Shown here piece after piece: positions 1-7,463 of a stretch of DNA of 64,000 nt. The translations under genes and the position numbers were made by a program. The stretch's first letter is position 1. The number at the start of each line of letters is the position of its first letter. A model generated the notes under the pieces. That model was not told where the DNA came from. It was given only the letters and a program-made list of their open reading frames with translations, and made no database searches. The DNA is from CAVRUF01 sp963716005 (lineage in GTDB: Bacteria; Actinomycetota; Thermoleophilia; Gaiellales; Gaiellaceae), in contig OY970285.1 in NCBI GenBank assembly GCA_963716005.1, positions 2,232,001-2,296,000 on the forward strand. The letters are read 5' to 3'.

Positions 1-845
1 CTCGGTCGTTCGGGGCCGAGATCCGCACCGAGACGGCCGTCGAGCACTTCCTGACCCGAGGCGACGAGGTGACGGGCGTCGTCACGACGTCGGGCGAGGA
101 GGTGACCGCGCGGGTGACGCTGTCGAGCCTCGACCCGCGGCAGACGTTCGTCCGGCTCATGCCGCCCGGCGTCCTCGACGAGTCCTTCCTGGAAGGGGTG
201 GAGCGCTACCGCTACCGCGGCTCCAGCGGGAAGGTGAACCTGGCCCTCGACGGTCTGCCCGAGTTCACGTGCCTGCCCGGCGCGGGCGACCACCTGCGCG
301 GCGCGATCAGCTTCAGCCCGAGCATCGACTACATGGAGCAGGCCTACGACGACGCCAAGTCGGGTCGCTTCAGCCGGCGGCCGTACATCGACTCGGTCAT
401 CCCGACCCTGGTCGACCCGTCGATGGCGCCTCCGGGCAAGCACGTCATGAGCTGCTTCGTCCAGTACGCGCCCTACAGCCTGGCCGAGGGCGACGAATGG
501 GACGACGCCCGGCGCGCCGCGTTCGGCGAGACCGTCATCGACACGATCGCGGAGCGCGCGCCGAACATCCGCGACCTGATCCTGCACGCGCAGGTGCTCA
601 GCCCCAAGGACATCGAGGAGCGGTTCGGGCTCTCCGAGGGGAACATCTTCCAGGGCGAGCTCTCGCTCGAGCAGCTCTTCTTCAACCGGCCCGTGCCGGG
701 TTGGGCGCGCTACCGGACGCCGCTTCGAAACCTCTGGATGTGCGGCTCGGCCACGCACCCCGGCGGTGGGATCATGGGCGCGTCGGGGCGGCTCGCGGCG
801 CAGCGCGTCCTGCGCGGGCTCCGCGGCGGCAGGAAGGCGGCCTGA
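1..845 (+). CDS. PYROXD2-like FAD-dependent oxidoreductase, 5' end outside window
   Basis: The reading frame is open from base 3, so the window edge cuts the gene and only the last 280 residues are present. They match the C-terminal half of phytoene-desaturase/PYROXD2-type flavoproteins: a substrate-domain stretch, a terminal FAD-contact motif (CGSATHPGGGIMGASGR) and a closing amphipathic helix. The next gene begins 2 bases after the stop and is a full-length paralogue with the same C-terminal HPGGG motif, so the two form a tandem pair. Such enzymes desaturate or oxidise hydrophobic, often isoprenoid, substrates. The substrate here cannot be read from the sequence. Confidence 0.85.
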   Translation, partial: RSFGAEIRTETAVEHFLTRGDEVTGVVTTSGEEVTARVTLSSLDPRQTFVRLMPPGVLDESFLEGVERYRYRGSSGKVNLALDGLPEFTCLPGAGDHLRGAISFSPSIDYMEQAYDDAKSGRFSRRPYIDSVIPTLVDPSMAPPGKHVMSCFVQYAPYSLAEGDEWDDARRAAFGETVIDTIAERAPNIRDLILHAQVLSPKDIEERFGLSEGNIFQGELSLEQLFFNRPVPGWARYRTPLRNLWMCGSATHPGGGIMGASGRLAAQRVLRGLRGGRKAA

Positions 846-847
846 GC

Positions 848-2476
848 GTGGCCGCGGAACGCTACGACGCGATCGTGGTCGGGGCCGGCCACAACGGCCT
901 GGTCACGGCCTCGTACCTGGCGAAGGCGGGCCTGCGAACGCTGGTGCTCGAGCGGCGAAGCCGGGCGGGCGGCCTCCTGGCCACCGAGGAGATCGCGCCC
1001 GGTGTGCGGGCGCCGGTTGCGGCCGACTGCGTGGGAGGCCTCCGTGGCGACGTCATCCGTGACCTCGGGCTCGGCTCGCACGGCTTCCGCTCCATCGAGC
1101 CGGCGGTGGCGGCCTTCGCACCGTCCGCCGACGGCCCCGGCCTCACGTTGTGGCGCGACCCGGTCCGGACGGCGACGGAGCTTCGGACGACGCCCTATCC
1201 GCGCGATGCCGATGCGTTCGTTGCCTTCGACAGCAGGATCCGCTCGCTGGGCGCCTTCCTCGCCCGGATCCAGGCGACCGAGCCGCCTGATCTTGCCGCG
1301 CCTTCTCTTGGGGACGCCACCGGCGCCCTGCCGCTTCTGAACGGCGTGCGCCATCTTGGGCGGGACCAATTACGCGAGGCGCTGCGGGTGCTTCCGATGT
1401 CCGTCGCGGACCTTGTCGGCGAAGCCGTCGAGAGCGAGAAGCTGCGCGGCGTCCTCGGCGCACGAGGCGTTCGGTACGCGGCCATGGGCCCCCGGTCGGC
1501 CGGGACAGCGCTCAACTTCCTGTGGGACTCGGCCTCAGGAGGAGGAGCGTCGGGCCGCACGGTCTTCGCGCGCGGCGGGCCGGACGCGCTGGTGGAGGCG
1601 CTCGTCGCCGCTGCGCGGACGGGCGGTGCGGCGATTCGATGTGATGCCGAGGTCGCGGCCATCCGAACCGGGCAAGGCGCTGTCGCGGGGGTCGCGCTCG
1701 CGAGCGGCGAGGAGATCGACGCGCGGATCGTCGTGTCGAACGCCGACCCCAAGCAAACGCTTCTTCGCCTCGTCGACCCGGCCGAACTCGGCCCGACGCT
1801 GGGCTGGCGGGTGGAGCACATTCGCACGCCGGGCGTCGTGGCGAAGGCCACCTTCGTCCTCGAGCGCCTGCCGGCGTTCGACGGCGTGGAGGCCGAACGC
1901 CTGCACGGGAGGATCGTCCTCGCGCCGAGCCTCGACGACCTCGAGCGGGCCTTCGACGACTCCAAGTACGGCCGGATCTCCGAGCACCCGTATCTCGAGG
2001 CGACGATCCCGACGCTCTCCGACCCCTCGCTCGCCCCCGATGGGATCCACGTCCTGACCGCGCTCTTCCAGTACGCGCCACGGAACCTGCGCGACGCCGA
2101 GTGGGACGAGGCAGCGCGCGATCGTGTCGCGGACGCGGCCGTGCGGACGCTCGAGGTCTATGCGCCGGGGATCGGGGACAGGATCGTCGCCCGCCACGTC
2201 GTCACGCCTGCGGACCTCGAGCGAGAGTACGCACTCAGCGGCGGGCACCCGATGCACGGCGAGCTCGCCCTCGACCAGCTCTTCGCGTGGCGACCTCTCC
2301 TCGGCCATGCCCAGTACCGGCTCGCCGGGATCCGCGGCCTCTACCTGTGTGGGGCGGGCGCACACCCCGGCGGCGGGGTCACCGGCGGCCCCGGGAGGAA
2401 CGCAGCGCGCGCTGTCCTGGCCGACGCCCGGCGAGGACGCCGCAGCCTGAGACGTCGCGCAAATGTGAGCTCCTAG
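848..2476 (+). CDS. PYROXD2-like NAD(P)/FAD-dependent oxidoreductase (phytoene desaturase superfamily)
   Basis: The protein has 542 residues from a GTG start. The N-terminus carries the FAD dinucleotide-binding fold (VVGAGHNGL, then an acidic strand end VLERR), the middle is the variable substrate domain, and the C-terminus has CGAGAHPGGGVTGGPGR. The start is chosen because it puts the Rossmann motif about 12 residues in and follows the upstream stop by 2 bases, which implies translational coupling with the paralogue before it. It ends on a shared CTAG tetranucleotide with the convergent Rieske gene. The family includes carotenoid desaturases and PYROXD2. No phytoene synthase is present in the window, so a carotenoid role is unproven. 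Confidence 0.88.
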   Translation: MAAERYDAIVVGAGHNGLVTASYLAKAGLRTLVLERRSRAGGLLATEEIAPGVRAPVAADCVGGLRGDVIRDLGLGSHGFRSIEPAVAAFAPSADGPGLTLWRDPVRTATELRTTPYPRDADAFVAFDSRIRSLGAFLARIQATEPPDLAAPSLGDATGALPLLNGVRHLGRDQLREALRVLPMSVADLVGEAVESEKLRGVLGARGVRYAAMGPRSAGTALNFLWDSASGGGASGRTVFARGGPDALVEALVAAARTGGAAIRCDAEVAAIRTGQGAVAGVALASGEEIDARIVVSNADPKQTLLRLVDPAELGPTLGWRVEHIRTPGVVAKATFVLERLPAFDGVEAERLHGRIVLAPSLDDLERAFDDSKYGRISEHPYLEATIPTLSDPSLAPDGIHVLTALFQYAPRNLRDAEWDEAARDRVADAAVRTLEVYAPGIGDRIVARHVVTPADLEREYALSGGHPMHGELALDQLFAWRPLLGHAQYRLAGIRGLYLCGAGAHPGGGVTGGPGRNAARAVLADARRGRRSLRRRANVSS

Positions 2477-3537
2477 CCGAGCGCCGCCGCGACCTTGAGC
2501 TGGAAGTCGTGGATCAGCGCCTCGCTGCGCGGCATCAACCGCCCATGGTCGATCATTCCGGAGCGCAGCCCGCGCTGGACGGACGCGACGAGCGCCGCGT
2601 CCTCGCGGCTGACCCGGTCGTCGAACGCCAGCAGTTCTTCCACCCACGCCTCGTCGGCGTCCGGGGCGAAGAAGTAGTCGAGGAATCGCGAGGCGCGCTC
2701 GGGGCCCGCGGGGAAGACTGGACCGATTGAGAGGTTCGGCCGGCCGGGCGGGATGTTCACGACCGTGTTCGGCCAGAGGAAATGGAACTGGCCGCGCTCG
2801 ATCTCGCCGGACGGGTCGTACGAGCCCTTCGGCTTCTCGCGCACGGGCGCGTACTGGCTCGAGAAGGTCTCGGAGATCTCCAGGAGGTAGTTGTCGGGAT
2901 CGACGTCGAGGATCCGGGCCAGGTCCTGGTGCGCGGTCGGGCAGTGGTAGCACTCGAGGAAGTTCTCGCACGAGACCTTCCAGTTCGCCTCCACCTCGAA
3001 GTCCTCGCGCTTGCGGAACTTCAGCGCGTCCACGTCGACGCCGCCCTCCGCGACGAGCCGCGGCAGGTCCCGCAGCGTGTCGGCCAACGGCGCGGCGTCC
3101 GCGGACGGATTCACCCACACGAACGGCCCCCACGTGTCGACCGCCGCCGGGATGAGCCCGAGCCCGTCCTCTTCGAACCCGTCCTCCCGCTCGGAGCGCG
3201 GTGCGTTGCGAAGCGAGCCGTCCAGGTTGTACGTCCACGCGTGGTAGCCGCACTGGAGCGTCTCGCGCTTGCCCTCGCCCTCGACGAGCACCGACGCACG
3301 GTGGCGGCACACGTTCACGAAGGCCCGCAGCTCGCCGTCGGAGCCGCGCACGCAGACGATCGGAACGTCACCGGCGCGCGCGGTGAAGAACTGTCCGGGC
3401 TCGGCGACCTGCTCGGCCCGGCCGGCGTAGACCCACGAACGGCGGAAGATCCGCTCCTGCTCCAGGCGGAGCACGTCCGGGTCGGAGTACCACCCGGCCG
3501 GCAGAGTCAGCCCCGAGGCAAGTGACTCGGCGTCCAT
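2473..3537 (-). CDS. Rieske aromatic-ring-hydroxylating oxygenase, alpha subunit
   Basis: The protein has 354 residues. The Rieske [2Fe-2S] ligands are visible as Cys77-x-His79 and Cys96-x2-His99. The mononuclear iron site is in the segment ENFLECYHCPTAH (His198 and His203), with the expected acidic ligand near REDAALVASVQRGL close to the C-terminus. This is the SRPBCC/RHO alpha-subunit layout used for dioxygenation or N-demethylation of aromatic or quaternary-amine substrates. No ferredoxin, reductase or beta subunit is adjacent. It is divergent from greA with only 23 bases between start codons, so the two genes must share a very compact promoter region. Confidence 0.88.
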   Translation of the reverse strand: MDAESLASGLTLPAGWYSDPDVLRLEQERIFRRSWVYAGRAEQVAEPGQFFTARAGDVPIVCVRGSDGELRAFVNVCRHRASVLVEGEGKRETLQCGYHAWTYNLDGSLRNAPRSEREDGFEEDGLGLIPAAVDTWGPFVWVNPSADAAPLADTLRDLPRLVAEGGVDVDALKFRKREDFEVEANWKVSCENFLECYHCPTAHQDLARILDVDPDNYLLEISETFSSQYAPVREKPKGSYDPSGEIERGQFHFLWPNTVVNIPPGRPNLSIGPVFPAGPERASRFLDYFFAPDADEAWVEELLAFDDRVSREDAALVASVQRGLRSGMIDHGRLMPRSEALIHDFQLKVAAALG

Positions 3538-3560
3538 CGGCCGAATGTAGCCTCTAGCCC

Positions 3561-4013
3561 GTGGAGGAGAAAGCCGAACAGCTCACGCAGGCGCAAAAGA
3601 CGCAGCTCGAGACCGAGCTCGCCGAGCTCGAAGGGCCGGGCCGCGCGGACGTCGTCCTGGCGATCAAGACCGCCCGCGCGTTCGGCGACCTGTCCGAGAA
3701 CTACGAGTACCACGCGGCCAAGAACGAGCAGGGCCTCCTTGAGCGCCGGATCACGATCCTCCGGGACCGGCTGCGCCGCGCGGTCATCGTGGACGAGAGC
3801 GAGATGCCCACCGACGTCGTCGGCGTCGCCTCCAAGGTGACGGTCGAGCACGAAGACGGCGAGATCATGGAGGTCGAGATCTCCTCGGTCGGCGGTGTCT
3901 CCCCGGAATCCCCGCTCGGGAAGGCGCTGATCGGCGCGAAGGTTGGCGACAAGGTGAAGGTGCAGGCGCCCAAGGCGACCTGGACCGCGAAGGTCATCGC
4001 CATCGGCCGCTAA
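3561..4013 (+). CDS. greA: Transcription elongation factor GreA
   Basis: The protein has 150 residues, normal for the family, from a GTG start. The N-terminal coiled-coil finger (about residues 1-75) contains the signature GDLSENYEYHAAKNEQ, with the acidic tip that reaches the RNA polymerase active site and stimulates cleavage of backtracked transcripts. The C-terminal FKBP-like domain (about 80-150) ends in VKVQAPKATWTAKVIAI. The PqqD-like gene follows after 23 bases and may be read through from this gene, although greA is a housekeeping function and probably only a neighbour. Confidence 0.93.
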   Translation: MEEKAEQLTQAQKTQLETELAELEGPGRADVVLAIKTARAFGDLSENYEYHAAKNEQGLLERRITILRDRLRRAVIVDESEMPTDVVGVASKVTVEHEDGEIMEVEISSVGGVSPESPLGKALIGAKVGDKVKVQAPKATWTAKVIAIGR

Positions 4014-4036
4014 CGGCCCGATTAGGATCACGCGTC

Positions 4037-4465
4037 ATGGCCGACCGCTTCAGAGTCGATCCGGACAAGGTCGTTCACGAGACGATCGAGGGCGAGGCGA
4101 TCCTCATCCACCTCGACAACGGCTACTACTACTCGCTCGACGGAGCCGGCGCCGAGATCTGGGGGCTTCTCGCCGAGTCGCGCTCGGTGGACGAAGCCAC
4201 TGAGGCTCTCGCGCGCGTGTACGAGTCGGACGACCTGGGCTCCGAGGTGCGGCGGATCGCTGACGAGCTCGTCGCCGAAAACCTGCTCGAGCCGACCGAC
4301 CTTGCGCCCGTGGCGACGCTGAACGGCGACGAACCGGGCGGGCGCCGAGCGTTCACCGCGCCGGTGCTGAAGAAGTATGAGGATATGCAGGACTTTCTTC
4401 TCGTCGATCCCATCCACGAGACGAGTGAAGCAGGGTGGCCCGAGACCAAGCCAGAAGCGTCCTGA
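4037..4465 (+). CDS. PqqD-like (RRE) protein with a leader-like C-terminal tail
   Basis: The protein has 142 residues, while PqqD domains usually need about 90. Residues 1-90 form the PqqD/RiPP-recognition-element fold: VVHETIEGEAILIHLDNGYYYSLD, then winged-helix segments ending ELVAENLLEP. (Only the first 20 of these are diagnostic.) After a Gly/Pro-rich break comes a tail at residues 104-142 with FTAPVLKKYEDM (106-117), a hydrophobic DPIHE patch and a terminal serine. The tail resembles the YxxPxLxxxG leader motif recognised by lasso-peptide RREs. The gene overlaps the HPr-kinase-like gene by 31 bases. No lasso cyclase or peptidase is nearby, so the role as chaperone, substrate or both is inferred. 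Confidence 0.8.
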   Translation: MADRFRVDPDKVVHETIEGEAILIHLDNGYYYSLDGAGAEIWGLLAESRSVDEATEALARVYESDDLGSEVRRIADELVAENLLEPTDLAPVATLNGDEPGGRRAFTAPVLKKYEDMQDFLLVDPIHETSEAGWPETKPEAS

Positions 4466-5475
4466 GCACGGCTCGGGACTACTTCGGCGAGGTACGCGAC
4501 GCAGCCGAGGAGGCCGCCGAGCGGGCGGGCGGCTGGATCGAGCGCGACCTGCGCGTCGCCGACGCGACGCTGCGGCTTCGCTTCGCCGGGCCCGCGCTCC
4601 TCGACGCGTTCTACGGGCCGATCTCCCACCTCGAGGTCGACTCGCTGGAGGATCCGGTCACGATCTCGCTCTTTGACTCGGCCACGACCGGCACGCAGTA
4701 CCCGACCGTGCCGTGGAGCCGCGAGAGCCTCGACCCGCGCGGCCACGTCCGCGAGCCGGTCGGTGACGGGATCACCGCGTACCACCTCGTCCATTTCGGC
4801 GCGATCACGATTTTTGACTCGGTCTCAAGGACGGGCTTCTACTGGGTCGAGTCCCCCAAGGTCATCCCCTGGTACGAACTCGGCTCGCCGCTACGCCAGG
4901 CGTTCCACCTGACGCTCCCCGCGGAGAATCGGCATCTCGTTCACGCAGGCGCGGTGGGGATCGGCGGCAAGGGCGTCCTGATCGGCGGGCGCAGCGGCTC
5001 GGGGAAATCGACGCTCACGCTCGCGTGCGTCGAGGCCGGGTTCGGCTACGCGGGGGACGACTACGTGCTCGTCACGCTCGATCCGCGGCCCGTGGCCCAC
5101 ACCCTGTACACGACGGCGAAGGTGAATCCCGACGGGCTCGACCGGCTGACCACGCTCGTGGGGAAGGCCGGCCTCAAGCGCACGGTCGACAAGGCGCTGC
5201 TCGACCTGCGCGGGTGCGTGGAGATCCTCGACTCGGTACCGATCGTCGCGGTCGTGATGCCGACGGTTCGCGGCGGAGCCTCGCAGCTTTCGCCGCTCAG
5301 CCCTGCCGATGCGTTTCGCGGGCTCAGCCCGAGCACCATCCTCCAGATGCCGCATAGAAGCGCCGAGGTCCTGGAGACGACGAAGAAGCTGCTGACCGCT
5401 GTGCCGACCTACCGGCTGGAGCTCGGCGACGACCTGCCCGAGGCGGTCGGCCTCGTTCGGGAGCTCGTGCAGTGA
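4435..5475 (+). CDS. HPr kinase/phosphorylase-like serine kinase
   Basis: The protein has 346 residues from a GTG start inside the preceding gene. The C-terminal half holds an HprK-type P-loop, GGRSGSGKST (residues 184-193), followed by GDDYVLV, which supplies the acidic catalytic residue. The N-terminal 150 residues resemble the variable front half of HprK-like enzymes in peptide- and polysaccharide-modification loci rather than the HprK sensory domain. No HPr or PTS gene is in the window, so carbon-catabolite control is unlikely. In lasso-peptide loci related kinases phosphorylate a C-terminal serine of the precursor. The neighbouring PqqD-like protein ends in serine, which makes it a candidate substrate. 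Confidence 0.82.
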   Translation: MARDQARSVLSTARDYFGEVRDAAEEAAERAGGWIERDLRVADATLRLRFAGPALLDAFYGPISHLEVDSLEDPVTISLFDSATTGTQYPTVPWSRESLDPRGHVREPVGDGITAYHLVHFGAITIFDSVSRTGFYWVESPKVIPWYELGSPLRQAFHLTLPAENRHLVHAGAVGIGGKGVLIGGRSGSGKSTLTLACVEAGFGYAGDDYVLVTLDPRPVAHTLYTTAKVNPDGLDRLTTLVGKAGLKRTVDKALLDLRGCVEILDSVPIVAVVMPTVRGGASQLSPLSPADAFRGLSPSTILQMPHRSAEVLETTKKLLTAVPTYRLELGDDLPEAVGLVRELVQ

Positions 5476-6131
5476 GCGCGCCGCTCGTGAGCGTGATCGT
5501 CCCGGTCTGGAACGGGGAGCGCTTCCTCGCCGAGGCGCTCGACTCGATCCTCGCCCAGGAGTACAAGCCGCTCGAGGTGATCGTCGTGGACGACGGCTCG
5601 ACCGACGGCAGCGCGGCGATCGCCCAGGCGCGCGACGTGCGCTACTACGTCCAGCCGAACCGCGGCCCGGGCGCCGCGCGCAACACGGGCGTGACCGCCG
5701 CGCAGGGGGAACTGCTCGCGTTCCTCGACCAGGACGACGTCTACCTGCCGGGCAAGATCGCGCGCCAGGTGGAGACGCTGGCCGACCGGCCCGAGATCGG
5801 GTTCGTGTTCACGCGCATCGACGTCTTCCTCGAGCCGGGGGTCGAGCGCCCGTCGTGGCTCCCGGCGGACTGGCTCGTCGCGCCGCCGGTCGGGTATTGC
5901 CCGAGCACGCTCATGATCCGGCGCGACGCATTCGCCGCCGTCGGGGAGTTCGATACCAACTACTCGACCTTCAGCGACGGCGAGTGGTTCGTGCGCGCTC
6001 GTCGCGCCGGCGTCAAGAACGTCGTGCTCGAGGACGTCGCCGTCCGCTATCGGATCCACGGGCGCAACCAGTCGAACGACCGGCAGACGTTCGTCTCGGA
6101 AGTGCTGCGCTCGCTCCGGCGCTCGAAATGA
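5472..6131 (+). CDS. Family 2 glycosyltransferase
   Basis: The protein has 219 residues and a GT-A fold: VSVIVPVWNGERFLAEAL at the N-terminus, the nucleotide-sugar motif VDDGSTDGS, and the metal-binding acidic cluster in AFLDQDDVYLPGK. A GTGA overlap couples its start to the kinase stop. It lacks membrane segments, so it probably acts at the cytoplasmic face. It is a close relative of the second GT2 in this cassette (6774-7463). The sugar donor and acceptor cannot be told from the sequence. Confidence 0.88.
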   Translation: MSAPLVSVIVPVWNGERFLAEALDSILAQEYKPLEVIVVDDGSTDGSAAIAQARDVRYYVQPNRGPGAARNTGVTAAQGELLAFLDQDDVYLPGKIARQVETLADRPEIGFVFTRIDVFLEPGVERPSWLPADWLVAPPVGYCPSTLMIRRDAFAAVGEFDTNYSTFSDGEWFVRARRAGVKNVVLEDVAVRYRIHGRNQSNDRQTFVSEVLRSLRRSK

Positions 6132-6781
6132 CCGAGCACGACGAGCTGCTCCGGGACGTCCTCGCCCGCTGCGAGATCGACTGCGTCATCGACGCCGGCG
6201 CGCACCTCGGGCAGTTCGGCGAGCTTCTCCGCGGCCTCGGCTTCGAGGGCGAGATCGTCTCCTTCGAGCCTGTCCTCCCGGTCTTCGCCGCGCTTGCGAA
6301 GGCCGCGAGCGCCGACGAGCGCTGGCAGGCCCACCGCTTGGCGCTGGGAGACGAGGACGGAACCGCGGAGCTGAACGTGCCGGCGGCGACCGACTTCGCC
6401 TCGTTCCTCCTCCCGAACGCGTACAGCCTGGCCGAGTTCGGAGGTCACACCGCGGTCGGGCGCACCGAGCAAGTCCCGGTGCGACGGCTCGACACCGTCG
6501 TGGACGAGTACGTAGCCGCCGGTGCGCGTCTCTTCCTCAAGCTCGATACGCAGGGTTGGGATCTCAGGGTGCTTGGCGGCGCAGAGACGACGCTCGAGCG
6601 CGTTGCCGCGCTTCAGGTCGAGCTGTCCTTCCAGCCGGTGTACGAGGGAAGTCCGCGCGCCGGGGAAATTCGCAGGTTCCTGGCCGAGCGGGGCTTCGCG
6701 GTGGCAGGGTTCTTCACCGTGACCCGCGACCGCGACCTGCGCCTCATCGAGGCCGACTGCGTGATGATCCGGCATGGCTAG
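6128..6781 (+). CDS. FkbM-family methyltransferase
   Basis: The protein has 217 residues from an ATG in an ATGA overlap with the glycosyltransferase. The SAM-binding motif I is VIDAGAHLGQFG and motif II is IVSFEPV. The FkbM-typical segment LKLDTQGWDLRVLGG follows in the second half. FkbM enzymes O-methylate sugars or polyketides. Its place between two GT2 genes suggests methylation of a glycan assembled by this cassette. Confidence 0.88.
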   Translation: MTEHDELLRDVLARCEIDCVIDAGAHLGQFGELLRGLGFEGEIVSFEPVLPVFAALAKAASADERWQAHRLALGDEDGTAELNVPAATDFASFLLPNAYSLAEFGGHTAVGRTEQVPVRRLDTVVDEYVAAGARLFLKLDTQGWDLRVLGGAETTLERVAALQVELSFQPVYEGSPRAGEIRRFLAERGFAVAGFFTVTRDRDLRLIEADCVMIRHG

Positions 6782-7463
6782 CCCGCTCGTCAGCGTCGTC
6801 ATCCCCATCTTCAACGGGGAGCGCTACCTCGGCGCGTCGATCGACAGCGTGTTCGCCCAGACGCGCGACGACCTCGAGTTGATCCTCGTGGACGACGGCT
6901 CGACGGACGGGTCGCGGGAGATCGCCGAACGCTACGACGCAACGCTCTTGCTCCAGGACCATGGCGGGCCGGGCGTGGCGCGCAACCTCGGGGTCGCACA
7001 CGCGCGCGGGAAATACCTCGCGTTCCTCGACCACGACGACCTCTGGGTTCCCGAGAAGCTCGAATGGCAGCTCGACCTGCTTGCATCCGACCCGGCGATC
7101 GACTTGCTCTTCGGCCACGTGCAGAACTTCGTGAGCCCGGATCTCGATCCCGCGGAGGCGGCGCGGATCGAATGTCCCCCCGACCCGCTTCCCGGGCCGC
7201 TCCCGGCGACGATGCTCGTCGAGACCGAGACGTTCCGGTCAGTCGGAGAGTTCGGGACGAGCGACCGGTACATCGCCGAGTTCCTCGACTGGCTGGTCCT
7301 CGCCGATCGGCGCTCGCTGCGGCGCGTGATGATGCCGGAGGTGGTCATGCGGCGCCGTCTTCACGAGACGAACCAGCACCGGGTGAACCCGACCGGCCGC
7401 CAGGACTACGTCAAGTCGCTGAAGACGATGCTCGACCAGCGCCGGGCGGGCGAGGCGACGTGA
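6774..7463 (+). CDS. Family 2 glycosyltransferase
   Basis: The protein has 229 residues and starts at an ATG overlapping the methyltransferase stop by 8 bases. GT-A hallmarks are VSVVIPIFNGERYLGASI, VDDGSTDGS and the acidic site AFLDHDDLWVPEK. It is paralogous to the GT2 at 5472-6131, and the pair probably adds two sugars. It is followed without a gap by the ABC exporter (GTGA overlap), which is consistent with one polycistronic transcript. Confidence 0.88.
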   Translation: MASPLVSVVIPIFNGERYLGASIDSVFAQTRDDLELILVDDGSTDGSREIAERYDATLLLQDHGGPGVARNLGVAHARGKYLAFLDHDDLWVPEKLEWQLDLLASDPAIDLLFGHVQNFVSPDLDPAEAARIECPPDPLPGPLPATMLVETETFRSVGEFGTSDRYIAEFLDWLVLADRRSLRRVMMPEVVMRRRLHETNQHRVNPTGRQDYVKSLKTMLDQRRAGEAT

